Shown here one piece after another: positions 1 to 10,391 of a stretch of DNA of 64,000 bases. Position 1 is the stretch's first letter. Each line of letters opens with the position of its first letter. Source of the stretch: Serpula lacrymans var. lacrymans S7.9. Taxonomy: Eukaryota > Basidiomycota > Agaricomycetes > Boletales > Serpulaceae. The stretch covers positions 2,120,882-2,184,881 of the forward strand of contig NW_006763295.1 in NCBI RefSeq assembly GCF_000218685.1, in the 5' to 3' direction. The position numbers were made by a program, and so were the translations under genes. The notes under the pieces were generated by a model. It was not told where the DNA came from and made no database searches. It worked only from the letters and a program-made list of their open reading frames with translations.

Positions 1-1684
1 CGGAAACCACCACGATCACCACCGCGGTAAGGCCTTCCACGACCGGTTCTTGTCGGTGTGAAACCGTCATCCTCTGGTCGAGGGACAGCGACAACGTCGG
101 GCACGACAGGTAAAGTAACTTCAGATGACTGTAGGATTGGGGTGGCAGAGCCAGATGGAGCAAAGCTAGCTTGAAGGCCGGCAATGGATGGTAGACCTCC
201 TTCGTCATCTGCAGCCCAATCAATTGCGCCATTGCTGGCTGGGTGCACCTTTAGAAACAACACGTCATTCAATAACCAGTCATTTTGCGGAGATGACAGA
301 TAACCTACATCTCCTTCTGTGGTAGCTTCTACGATATGACCATTCACGGCAGTGATGGTCGAGGTTTCCGTGGATACTATCTCAGTCGGTGGTTGGTCAA
401 CCTCAGGCCGTTCAACCCATTCCGCAGATTCCTCGAAAGAGGGAGCTTCAAGCTCACTGGCTTGCATGAAGTGGAAGCTGCTCGAGACGCTCAATGCGCC
501 AGGAATCCCAGCGACGCGTACCTCCTCAGCCTCCACCGGTGTTTCTGCCGTAGCTTCCGCCTCACCCAGCTCTTCTGCTGGCTCTTCGGGTACAGGGGTA
601 GGTTCCCGAGGAGGGTTCAGATATGAATGTACAATTTCCAAAAGCCGTGCATCTTTTCAATGATAAAAATAGTTGTGATTAGCAGAACCATAAAATATAA
701 ATCATCACTCACATGAGACACCGTTAAAGTCGCCTACTCCTGACAGAATGCCAGATACGACGGACTGCTTGAGCTCACCCTCCTCACCGAGAAGAGCTTC
801 AGTGGTCGAAAAGATCGCTGAGCCCTCTGATTCGTCGAGGTTAAGCGAGGCAGGAGGAGGATGGCCAGAAGCCAGGATTGAGTGCAAGCGAAGTAAAGTA
901 AGAAGACCTGACGTCTTCAAAGTATACGAATTCTGCAGTCGAGCGTCGAAAGGTGGTTTGATCTAAATCTATCCAAGGGTATCTTACCTCAGTTGCCGAA
1001 ACAGCAGCCACTATCCTGGCTTTCTCAGCCCTCTCTGCTTCAGCGCGCTGAGCCACTATGTCGTTTTGTAGATCAGCTTCGTGAACCTGGCAGGTGTCAG
1101 ACAATGAACCATAGCTCTGGACGTCCAGGAGCTTGCTCACTTCAATGGCCTTTTTAACCTCTTCTAGTTCCTTCTGGACTGCCTCCAATGAAGGAAGTGT
1201 TTTCAACGTCCGTTTCTGATCGTCGTTCAGTCTTGTGTATTCTGTTGACGCGTAACTTGATACCCGGCCCTGAACCAGAGAAACGTTAGACATGTGTACG
1301 ACACGGACAGCAGAAGTGATAAGAAAAAGACCTGTAGAGGGCTTAGGAGACACGTACAATTTTTTTGTTGAGAGCTTTGCAGCGTTTTTGAAGTAGTTCT
1401 ATAATAGGGCTGGGCTTGAGACTGGATTCATCATCAAGTGCTTGCACTTCTTCGGTAGAAGCGACAAGCTCAGGAGCAATCGATCCCTCTTTGATGTCAG
1501 TTTCTTCTGGTGCTTTTTCGACAAGAGCAGCAGCTGTAGAATCAGGAATGGTGACCGAACCGTCGACAGATTCAGCCGATTTTGCCTTGGAGTTGCCAGT
1601 TGCAGCCTTGCGTTTTTTTCGTTGGGATTTGGACAAGGGTGCGGGCGGAGGAGCACCTGGAACGACACGAGTAGCTTCAACCAT
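1..1684 (-). CDS. Coiled-coil protein with C-terminal RGG box (caprin-like), partial
   Basis: The start at 1684 gives an N-terminus rich in Lys/Ala (SKSQRKKRKAA), then a charged helical region (QKRCKALNKKI joined to GRVSSYASTEYTRLNDDQ) with a predicted coiled coil full of Glu/Lys, then an acidic Pro/Glu region. The last bases of the window encode TGRGRPYRGGDRGGF, an RGG-type RNA-binding tail. The gene continues beyond position 1. Four introns fit: about 1275-1364, 1090-1140, 925-990 and 655-712 (minus-strand GT-AG). The third uses acceptor CTGCAG, followed by AATTCG, to stay in frame. Helical dimerisation segment plus RGG tail resembles the architecture of caprin-type RNA granule proteins; this is inference, since no diagnostic domain was matched. 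It may be a basidiomycete-specific RNA-binding protein. Confidence 0.7.
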
Positions 1685-1958
1685 AGCTTAAGACAACGAA
1701 AGAACAAGTAAAAGTAACAATATGAGACAGGAAATGCAGGGAGGAGCTTTTCGTAGGCCAAGCTGACTTTGGAGCTTTGCAAGGTTACAAGGTTCAACTT
1801 AGGGTAAAACTTTATTCCCACGGCGGATGGTAAGCGCTTGTTTTCTAAGAATCATATCACAGAACCCGAAGATGGTACAAAAATACTAATACAAGAACAA
1901 TGTTTGGACAGGACGAGAGAATACAAGATGAAATGAAAAATGCGTTCCTTGAGCATGT
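1685..1958. other. Intergenic spacer
   Basis: This is the gap between the start of the RGG-box gene and the stop of the BTB gene, both on the minus strand. It must hold the promoter of the RGG-box gene, but no clear TATA element is visible. Confidence 0.5.
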
Positions 1959-3202
1959 TTACCCCCACGTAGGAACGTCGACACAGAACCAGACAGGTAA
2001 TTTCCGCCAGAATTCTTCCTTTGCTGTGTCCACCACTGTACCGAACTCGGACCTGCATGGTTCGCATGTCCGCATTGTCGGAACATTGTCGCCACCAGGC
2101 ATGTCTTCTTTGGTTTGTAGGAGCTCAGCGTCAGAAATGGCATACAGAGGATCCGAAGTACGATTGTTCACGACACCATTGACGTCCCGGAGCAGTTCAA
2201 ACGTGATTGTCTCGAATGCGATCTGGCACGCCCGTCTGTCGATTGGCTTCTCTTCCTTACGATGTAGACACCATAGCGACGGCTCTCTTCCCTCGAGCTC
2301 GTTGACGATAAAGGTGGAAAAGAACCGGGAAGCATGTTCGCGTCCTCTTAGCATGTTGAGCAGGTCGTCATCGCCTAACCTTAGTATAGCGCCGGTTTGT
2401 GAGGATGTGCACCCCAAAGCGGCTTGACTTGGTGTATAGCGTGACAGGTCGTACATGGCCGAAGGAAGGAGGGCAGGTGCATCAATTTCGCGGGCTAGTA
2501 GTATGATTTCACTGAAGATGTATATGTAGATTTGAGGCATTTGTCAATAACGTAGATAACTTATGACGCACATTGGGTGAGGGAGAGCACGCCGAGGTGC
2601 ATAAGTGCCTTCCATGTCTGTTGCTTTGTTCTCTCGTGTTTCCCATTGAGATAGGGTCGTGGGCCAGTAAGCAGAAAGACAGCGTAGAATGTCGTGTCTA
2701 AGATGATGTACCTTGTACTTGGTCAGGAGGCGAAGTAGGCCAGAGACCACAGCAAAGCCATCCGCGTCATAAGATAAGAAAGAGCTTCATATAATATATA
2801 GTTCTCAGTGCTGTAACAATATATGAGCACTCACATTCCATCGTACAAGGCTTGTATGAAGTAAGCCATGTCTTCGGACGAGTCTGAAAGCGCCAGGACA
2901 AGTCGGCCTTCAAGGCGATCTGCTGTATCGCTATCGATGGAATGAATTAGTTTTTCCATGACTTCTGAACGTCGAGCGAGAAGGCCTTGGTGCACGAGGA
3001 AATAGGATGGTCCGGTCAGGAGCACGAGGTTTCCATCGTCGAAACAAAGATCTGAGTGTCGACCTGGAGTGCTTTTCAGAGACTGGGAGTGGCGGTTCGT
3101 GCTGAATTCATTAATATAGTTCATCCCGATGGTGTTTGTATTCAGAACGAAGGCAGCGGGACCACTATCGTCGCTCCAGGCAGGATAATTGGAATCTAGC
3201 AT
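1959..3202 (-). CDS. BTB/POZ domain protein
   Basis: Three exons (3202 to about 2835, about 2799 to 2572, 2511 to 1959) join in frame. Exon 1 carries the BTB core: HSDLCFDDGNLVLLTG (strand-forming start), FLVHQGLLARRSEVM (the F-x-V-H-x-x-L-L-A-x-x-S signature) and the ALYDGM segment. Exon 2 continues with DADGFAVVSGLLRLLTKYKV, a helical BTB end. The C-terminal part ends FWRKLPVWFCVDVPTWG, a tail seen in the large Agaricomycete BTB families. The intron near 2571-2512 begins GTGCGT and ends TTCAG. BTB domains mediate dimerisation or cullin-3 adaptor binding; the substrate is unknown. No kelch or zinc-finger domain is visible. Confidence 0.88.
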
Positions 3203-4000
3203 CGCCGTTTTTGCACACGTCGGTGGCGCTATGTTATCGTGGAAATTAATTTCGGTCAGCTCTTTCTTTCCGTTAGATCTCTTACCACATCGTCACCATG
3301 ATTTCCCACTACTCAGTTCTAACTCTGCAATCAGCGCAGGTCTCCGTTCGCAGGCCTCACAAGTCGGTGCTCCACTTTTCCAACAATGGCACAATATCAA
3401 TATCAATACCTATACAGACCCAACTGATGAACATCATACACGCTACTGTCCCTTGATTTGGTTTATCTGGCGCTAAGGATGGTGACTTAACAAGCACGGA
3501 AAGCTTGATCGTTGCGCCGTGAGTGGAGGCATTGTAAGTCGCACGTGTCGTTGACAGATTTACAAGCTATGCTCAATGCCAATAGCGAGTTATCTATTAT
3601 ACAGAGCTGACTGGAGGTTCTCGCTATCCTCCCCTTCCCCTCCTACCATCTCATATGTCGCTGTAAAATTCGCTGGCCATCGTTTCTATTGACATACTTC
3701 CCGTTCTCAACAGCACCACTGTCCTTTGTTTTCTTTTTTCCAAACCAACCACGAAGTCTTAGCCTCCACACGCTTCCAAGGTTTGTATTTTTTGAAAAAA
3801 TTTCTTTTCCTTTATCCACAAGCGATACACGAACCTTCTGTGTTTCTGTGTTTTCTTCTTCTTTCGAGAAAATAGTTCACTCCTAACATGGCCAGTGACA
3901 TTATTTTCTCATCTTTCGACTAGTGTGCCAACTAATAAAGCCAGGTAACATAATCTAATGTATGTTTTGTCTTTTGTCCCCTTAGACTTATCCTTCATCT
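3203..4000. other. Intergenic region with divergent promoters and a probable 5' UTR intron
   Basis: This lies between the divergently transcribed BTB gene and the membrane-protein gene. The stretch 3700-3890 is pyrimidine-rich on the + strand, typical of basidiomycete promoters. A GTAACATAATC...CCCCTTAG segment at about 3945-3985 would be a 5' UTR intron of the downstream gene. The ATG at 3888 opens only a very short frame and is not used as the start. Confidence 0.45.
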
Positions 4001-6109
4001 ATGCCTTCTGTCACCACTCTCATTGATGACAAGGTTCCCCTCATAAAATATGACAATACGTGGGTAATGGGCAGTTCTGTGGACCCGCTGGCTGACGAGT
4101 ATGCTTCTATCGTCTGGTTAAGCAGCAATTTTCACTAAAATTGGCGTATTTTTTATTGCAGGTATTATCTCGGTACATTCACCATTAACAATGTCACCAA
4201 TGGCGCTGCAACGTGGTCTTTTAACGGAACTGCATTCTGGATATATGGTGCCAAACGAAATAACCATGGCACCTATACCGTCACTGTAGATGGCGCAAGC
4301 TATCCCAACATTGATGGAAACTCTACCGTCAATATTTTTCAACAAGTACTCTTTAACAAGACTGAACTTACCCAGGGAATGCACACTATTGCATTAACAA
4401 ACACGGGGACGGGGGGTTTATACGTAGACATTGATTTGGTTCGTTCACCAGTCTTCTCTGGTAACTGATCCAGAAAATTCATTTTACTTCTTTTACAGAT
4501 TGTGTGGCAATCGGAGGTTGGAGGGGCGAACGATCAGTTGGTAACTCAAACGGTACAAGATACAGACCCTAGTTTCCAGTTTCAGGCTCCTGCGTGGAAT
4601 ACAAATCCACCTAGCGTCAATTTTTTCAACAATGGCACCGGCCAGTGAGCTATTTTCAGAAAATTTGTATTCTTTCCCAGTTGACATGGTTTCCAGCTCC
4701 ACTAGTACTTATAATGCCAGTGTTACCTACACTTTCACCGTGAGCAGTGGCCATTTTTCCCAGCGAGTAACTGATCTGATTTTATTTCGTAGGGTGAGAT
4801 ACCATTGCTTGAGAGTTGTTATCCTGACTGAACAGATCTCACGGCGTAGGTGATGTGATATCTCTATACGGCACTGTCGGACCGCAAAACGGACCATATT
4901 CTGTGCAACTGGACGGAGGAGAAGTTGAGACATTCAACGCCACTGCATTCATGTACTATCCGCAGACCATGCTATACCATGCTGATAATCTTGGATCAGG
5001 GAGTCATCAACTCACAGTTACGAATCTCCCTGTGCAGAACGGTCAATATTTGAATATTGACTATGCTAAGGTCTTGACGTTGTCTAGGTACGTGTTTGAA
5101 GCTATTTATTTTTAACTCGTGGGTTTTGATAATCTGATTGCGCCCAGTAACTTAAACCCTCAGCCAAACCCACAGTCAAGCTCTCAGCCAAGTTCTCAGC
5201 CAAGCTCACAGCCAAGCTCACAGCCAAGCTCACAGCCAAACCCCCAGCCAAGGTAAATGATATCACATGTGACATCGTACCGTGGAAACTTATGAAACGT
5301 ACAGCACTATAGACGCTGCCAGCACCTCAAGGTATGCTAAATCAGAGTATCGTTAACGTCCATTTGAATTTTCTTGGGACCTATAGTAAAATTGGTGTTG
5401 GACCCATCGTTGGAATCGTGATACCTGCCGTCGTCGCTGTTGCTGCTCTCATTGCTGCTGTTACGTTCTACCGTCTATGGAGAGCCGCGCAAATATTTAT
5501 ACAGCAACATGATATTTACAAGGTAGACAGCAGCCTTCAACATTACGCAGATCCAGCGTCCATGGTCTCAGTGCAGCCTACACCTCTTGTCACGAGCGAA
5601 ACCAGCCTCATCAGGGCTGATCCTATGTCAACCACGGGTTTGAGTACACGCAGGTCCTATCAACGTGTAGATCATGGACATCAGCTTGCACAGGCTTCTC
5701 AGCCACAACGGCCACCACCGCAGGCAACGTCGGCAATTCATAATCGTGCTATATCAGATTCCGATGTTATTCAGGAATCTCGCGTCCCATTTAGTGACGT
5801 CTCGATTATCGCCAGTTCGGCTAGTCCCCAACGGTTATCATCAAACGGCGCGGTGAGAATTTACAGCCTTCTGAGAATGATGAGGGATGACCTCAACTTT
5901 TATGATAAATCTAGCTTTTAGATACTCGTCGTCTCCCAACAGCACCTATCCCTGGATCCGAGGACAAGGATAATCCATCTTCATCATCAGTAGTTGTTGG
6001 ACAACTGCCAGTATCGCAACATAGCCAGGCCTTGCGGGACGATAGGACGAATAATAGTTTGGTGGATAGTGAAATGCCTCCACCGGACTATCATGAAGCT
6101 ACAAGCTGA
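4001..6109 (+). CDS. Single-pass membrane protein with two galactose-binding-like ectodomains
   Basis: The start at 4001 (MPSVTTLIDDK) follows a likely 5' UTR intron. The extracellular part has two similar beta-sandwich modules: YYLGTFTINNVTNG..FNGTAFWIYGAKR and a second with YTFTGDVISLYGTVG..SVQLDGG, with several N-glycosylation sequons. A Gln-Pro-Ser tandem stretch follows, then a transmembrane helix (GPIVGIVIPAVVAVAALIAA) and a basic stop-transfer (FYRLWRAAQ). The cytosolic tail ends PPPDYHEATS, which contains a PPxY motif. Introns include 4099-4161, about 4438-4498, 4645-4696, 4740-4792, 4794-4849 and 5853-5914. The pair at 4740-4849 leaves a one-base exon at 4793. The last intron uses acceptor ATCTAG at 5914, which continues in frame into LLDTRRLPTAP. 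This is a family common in Agaricomycetes; function unknown. There is no clear signal peptide on this start. Confidence 0.8.
5161..5252 (+). repeat. 12-bp tandem repeat coding for Gln-Pro-Ser-Ser
   Basis: Seven units of CAGCCAAGCTCA or close variants lie head to tail, ending in a partial unit just before the next donor GTAAATG. They encode a QPSS/QPNP stalk between the ectodomain and the membrane helix. The length is a multiple of three per unit, so copy-number change would keep the frame. Confidence 0.9.
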
Positions 6110-6802
6110 GGTCATACTTTCAACTCGATGGAGCAGACTTGAAAATTATTTCCTAGCCTCTAATTTTTAACTGTATGGATCCATTGAACTCTTTATGTTA
6201 GTATTGTTATCCTTGTTGTATGCAAAACTAGAATTTGTATATTTGACCCAATGTACTCCTCGAACAGCTTGGACGAGACATCTATCCTGGCTTTGCTAAC
6301 ATGGTACTGATGTCACTCTAGATATTTTACTGTTCTAGTTTCCGGCATATTTGGGTTTATCTCATATAAATATGTTCTTTTGTCACAGCCACTAGGGGTG
6401 GAGACTTGACAATCTTTTTAAAATTGAAAGAGTGAAGTTATGGAGATTTTGATATAGCACAACACTGCATATTATATACTGGTGTACTGTATGTGTGTGA
6501 CCTTACAGCTTGTATGGGAACCTTTTTTTTCTTTTTTTTTCCTATTTTTCTTCATCTTTCTTTCCAGCTAAAGCCTTGTCATTCCAATGGAGACTGAATT
6601 AGACAGAGCCCCACAGCTGATCACATGATAATGGTGGTGTAGAGTTATCATTGTGGCTGGGTCCGCATTACCATCACTTTCCAACTTCCAATATCATTCC
6701 TATCCAACCCACTCCTTCATCATATGTCATTCAGCCCATGTATTCTACGCTTAATCCATTGTACAGCCTGCTCCACCCACACTGCAAATTTATACATTCC
6801 GC
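6110..6802. other. Intergenic, no gene seen
   Basis: AT-rich sequence downstream of the membrane-protein gene with T-runs at 6525-6550. No ORF shows coding character. It ends in CCGC (6799-6802), the left target duplication of the adjoining element. Confidence 0.5.
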
Positions 6803-7346
6803 TGTCGATGATGAGAACTGTTGTTAGAAAACCACACACAAAAACAAACTAACACACAATCCTCCCAGATTCCACGGAACTTGTTTATGGGCTTTGCCTC
6901 CTAGAACAGTGGGTGCTCTGGTTGTTCGTGGGGTGGTATGTATAAGGATCCTTCAAAGTAAAACCCAGAGATGTATGGGTGTGGGTTTTGAGGAGGAGGG
7001 ATAGTTGAATTTATAGAAGATAGGTGCTTAGTGACGAGTATAGATGAGCACTACCTTGCTAATTGTAGCACAAGGTAGGTTTGAGAACAACGAGGATGAC
7101 GAGGTGACGAGGTTCCCAGTGATAGCAGGCTCCTGACGCACAAACTGTAGTGCTCAGAAGGACTCTAATCGAAAGGGATAACAATGACTTCAAAAGTGGG
7201 AAGTGACAATGACAGCAATTAACAGTGGTAGCAGTGGGAAGTGTTGTGACCACACTGGATCACAAGTAGCAGAGAGTAGTGAACTTGAGATTAGAGAAGA
7301 AGTCTGGATTGGAGTTCTTGTTTTTTTACAAGGTAAAATACAGGGG

Positions 7347-7354
7347 TTTATATA
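7347..7354 (-). promoter_or_regulatory. TATA box within LTR-like element copy A
   Basis: On the minus strand this reads TATATAAA followed by CCCC. The same motif is in the same place in copy B, consistent with an LTR promoter at the U3/R border. Confidence 0.5.
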
Positions 7355-7764
7355 GTGAAAGAAAAGTAGGCTATGCACAGTATAGCTGTGCAAAAAGAAT
7401 GAGAAAGAACATGAAGGAAGGAATGTATGCTGACGAATCCTGCGTAGGTAGTACAGGATAAGATTGTCAAAAAAGGAAAAGAAAGAGATAGAACAATGAA
7501 TGCTGTGAGTAATGTCACAGGTTTGTACAGCCATAAAGTAAAGTCCAATAGCAAAAAGAGAGCAGGGAAATCATGATGTCATGGGAAGATGCAGTAAAAA
7601 AAGGGCAAGGCAAAACACTATCAGTATCAACACAGTTCCTTTATTGTCAGTCAGGCATTCTAAAAAAATATGTGTCCATAAAAATGATTCAAAAATCAAA
7701 AATAATCGCACTGTAAATGAATGTTCTGCTGAAGAAAAAGAAACTGGAGCCACCGGTCCACCAC

Positions 7765-8502
7765 CTAGTCCAAATCCGACAGTTCCATGGCCTTACCAAT
7801 GGACTGGTTGTGTTGGACCACCTGATCAAACGAGGGAGGGAGAGGAGTAGTTCCAATTTGGAACAAGTGAGTCCCAGGCAGCGTGTGGTAGGTGTAGCTG
7901 TAGCGAAGACGATGGACAAAAGATAAGTGTACCCAAGTGAATGGGACAGCGATGAACATGGGCGACGCAAGGGGATGAACCTTCTCCAGCTCAAAAACTA
8001 CCCACCCACGCTCCAACCAGGCAAGACGAGCAACCGATGTTTTGATAGTATATGATGGCAGATCGACGTCATGAAGATGGACCTGTTGCCCTATTTGGAC
8101 CGGCCGCCGGGGCTTTGCTGATATCAGCAGTGGCACGTGGTAGTCAACGGATCGGCGACGGAAGCGGATAGGAAGTGGTGACATCAGAAATGGTGGGGGT
8201 GCAAATAAGATGAGGAGGAGGAGGGTGGAGGTGACGGAAAAGTGGATTAGAATGGGGATCCAGAAACGACCGTCAGGTGAGAATAAAAAGGAGAGGAAGG
8301 GGCCCATGGTGGGGCTAGGCAAAGGAAGGGGAGTAAGGGAAACGACAAAAGCGAGGGCGCAATGCAATGTGTAGCCAGTGGCGACGCGAAAATTTGCCGA
8401 AATGCCGAAATGCCGAAAGTACCGGATGGAAAAGCAAAGGTGAGCGTGACTGGATTGCCTAATAGAGGTGGTGCTGATCAGCCACAAGTTCAAAAAGGGC
8501 AA
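7765..8502 (-). CDS. Uncharacterised 245-codon ORF inside LTR-like element A
   Basis: The open frame is present in both element copies. An internal Met (MGPFLSFLFSPDGRF) is a likely alternative start and is followed by a hydrophobic stretch (ILIHFSVTSTLLLLILF) that could span a membrane. The rest is mixed and protein-like (RFRRRSVDYHVPLL, LAWLERGWVVFELEKV) and ends SIGKAMELSDLD. I recognise no domain. By hand count the two copies differ by about seven replacement and a few silent changes, so there is no clear sign of constraint since they were copied. It may be an accidental ORF in a young repeat. Confidence 0.35.
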   Translation of the reverse strand: MPFLNLWLISTTSIRQSSHAHLCFSIRYFRHFGISANFRVATGYTLHCALAFVVSLTPLPLPSPTMGPFLSFLFSPDGRFWIPILIHFSVTSTLLLLILFAPPPFLMSPLPIRFRRRSVDYHVPLLISAKPRRPVQIGQQVHLHDVDLPSYTIKTSVARLAWLERGWVVFELEKVHPLASPMFIAVPFTWVHLSFVHRLRYSYTYHTLPGTHLFQIGTTPLPPSFDQVVQHNQSIGKAMELSDLD

Positions 8503-8622
8503 TATTAATTACTATTCCACGTGGCACTGTGCCTGTGTGGCGCAAAGGCGAGTCTTTTTGAATATTCACTTTGTTATTGACACCTGTCCATGCTACCAAT
8601 CAACTTTGGTGCATGACACCGC

Positions 8623-9600
8623 ACAATCCACATTTTGACTTGTTTTAAATTGCATAATCTGCACTTTAGACTTGTTAAGTTTGCATCAAGCACAGCAGTC
8701 AATCTTGCACAGGGACAATGCACATAGGCAGCAGTTTGAACCTGTTAATCTGTGCTTTCACGCAGCCTGCACCTGTGGGAAAACCAATCAGCAAGTTGGA
8801 CCCCCTCAATCCACACTTTTCAGTCAAACCATTCACAAGTTGTCTTGGTGCACAGCACTTCCATCCACTTTTATACAGTTCACAGAGTCTATATTTGTGG
8901 ACACATAGAGTACATGTCTGCAGACACATATGGTCCACACATTTTGGACTTCAGACCTGTTGGACAAAGGAGCTAACTCAGCACTCCATGCATGTGCATG
9001 CCTCCACATGGACTCCAGAGCATTATGACTGTCCATGGATCAACTATCCTTGCTTTTTTTGGATTATAGGAGTTGTACCTCATGGTATGGGACTGTCTGG
9101 ACATTGGACTAGCAAGAAATGGCTTTTCTTACATTTTCATATGGACAGTTCCTATTGTTTATCCTTTGTTTCTTCCATTGGTTCCCATATGTTTTATATT
9201 GTTTTTGCTATTTTCTTTTTGGTACTATTATAAAACTATACTTCCAAAAGAAAAAAAATACCATCTTTTGATCCCCCATATACTCAGAATTTGTCTGAAT
9301 AAGTTGCCATAGTTGCCTCAGAAGCATTGTAGACATTCTTCAGCCATATAGCCATATTTACAACAAGTGCAGAGCTTGTTGTGACATTCCACTTGTATAG
9401 ACCCAAAAAGTGGACTCTCAGGAGTCATTCCATTGTTGTACTCTCAGCTTGATATTCATCCTCCATGCATATCATTGCTCACACACTTGTTTTATCACTT
9501 TTCCAGCAAGACCACAACTTGCTGTGACATACCTACTCAGCTTAGACTCAAAAGTGTGGACTTTGCAGACTGACATGCAGACCTGCAATCTGATCTGTGG
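8623..9600. other. AT-rich repeat-flanking DNA, no gene seen
   Basis: This lies between copy A of family R and a second fragment of the same family. It is rich in short recurring words (CACA, TTGGAC, GTCTGGAC). The longest ORF (8718-9233) has low-complexity His/Cys/Phe composition unlike neighbouring genes. Confidence 0.4.
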
Positions 9601-9678
9601 TGTCAATGATGAAGACTGTTTGCTAGAAAACCACACACAAACAAAATAACAAAACAATCCTCCCAAATTCCACGGAAC
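9601..9678 (-). mobile_element. Truncated end of family R element
   Basis: The 78 bp beginning TGTCAATGATGAAG match the end of copy A at 6803-6880 (shared words AGAAAACCACACACA and TTCCACGGAAC), in the same orientation. The match stops exactly where the solo LTR at 9679 begins, so the LTR inserted into, or recombined with, this copy. The remainder is not found on the other side. Confidence 0.75.
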
Positions 9679-10223
9679 TGTCAGGCAACAAATACAAAGC
9701 TATATAACAACAACTAATGCCTGGCTAAGTCCTTGAGAAAAGGCGGTAGATCAGGGTATGAGAGCTGAAGAGTATTGATATAGGCGCAAATCCAAACTAA
9801 TATTAAACTAAGGAATAATACATCAAGTATGTACTCAGAAAGGGAAAGTGGTCCGATCTATCATATTTACTAATTGTGTGAGAGAAAGTCTTGGTAAGAG
9901 ATGTACAATTGGCTGTATCAGTAAGCCCATGATGAGGTGCTAAGTCACAGCCTATATCGCTGATCAATATCCCTCCAAAGTATTCCCAGACATAGCATTA
10001 GATCATTGCTATGTCATCTGGATATCTTCTTGAGGGCCTACAATGGTTCTCCTTTGTTGTAAGTACAATAGAACATGAGTGTGAATGGAAAATAAGAAGA
10101 AAAAAGATAAGAGTAGTAAGATACCAGCCGTAATCTCTAGTCCAAGGGTGAGAGGAGTGACAGGGAATGAGTTGGATAGCCACAACATGATGGGAATGCA
10201 ATGAGAAAAATTGATTCCTCACA
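9679..10223 (+). mobile_element. Solo LTR, family L, copy 1
   Basis: It begins TGTCAGGCAACAAATAC and ends GATTCCTCACA, the TG...CA termini of an LTR. It is homologous along its length to 47213-47840, lacking about 80 bp present there. The flanks GGAAC and ATTGA are not duplicated, so this copy has probably been rearranged after insertion. The true orientation of transcription is not established. Confidence 0.75.
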
Positions 10224-10391
10224 ATTGATCTCCATCAACCTGAAATTCCACCCAAGCCTGACATTGAGCCACTAGCTGTATCAAAGAAGAAAGGGAAAGT
10301 CTGTGCTAATGCTGGAACCCCAGCTGCTGCACCCCTAGTGAAAGCATGGCAAACAGGCAGTAAAGTGAAAGAAGTCATAACCGACAAGTAA
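10224..10391 (+). pseudogene. ORF fragment next to solo LTR, unknown
   Basis: From the LTR border to a stop at 10389-10391 the + frame stays open and reads PEIPPKPDIEPLAVSKKKGK...VKAWQTGSKVKEVITDK. The Lys/Pro-rich composition is protein-like, but no start codon is present. It may be the 3' end of a gene cut by the LTR, or by rearrangement. Confidence 0.3.

Larger units (their letters stand above)
6803..8618 (-). mobile_element. 1.8 kb LTR-like element, copy A (family R)
   Basis: The termini are TGTC and GACA, and the flanks are identical CCGC (6799-6802 and 8619-8622), which fits a 4-bp target-site duplication. A nearly identical copy lies in opposite orientation at 51977-53786. On the minus strand the element contains a 245-codon ORF (8502-7765), then a TATA box (7347-7354, reading TATATAAA), then about 540 nt to the end, an order like U3-R-U5. 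Beyond the terminal TGTC the two ends do not match as inverted repeats, which argues for an LTR rather than a TIR transposon. No internal gag/pol is attached, so it is a solo LTR if this reading is right. Confidence 0.7.

Noticed and set aside
4747..4849. Single 103-nt intron instead of a one-base exon
   Set aside because: The donor GTGGCC is weak, the length is about twice that of neighbouring introns, and the product loses the Gly conserved between the two ectodomains. Kept as the main alternative.
5161..5252. CRISPR-like tandem array
   Set aside because: Units are 12 bp with no spacers, and the repeat is in frame inside a coding exon of a eukaryotic gene.
7190..7554. Overlapping ORFs on both strands near the TATA box of element R
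   Set aside because: They occupy the presumed R-U5 part of the LTR, overlap on opposite strands and have Ser/Phe/Leu-rich low-complexity composition.
8718..9233. 171-codon + strand ORF
   Set aside because: Composition is His/Cys/Trp/Phe-rich without domain-like order, and it lies in AT-rich repeat-flanking DNA with overlapping ORFs in other frames.
6803..9678. Copy A and the 9601 fragment as the two LTRs of one short retrotransposon
   Set aside because: Copy A has its own perfect 4-bp TSD on both sides, the interval (about 1 kb) shows no primer-binding site, polypurine tract or coding sequence, and the second unit is cut after 78 bp.
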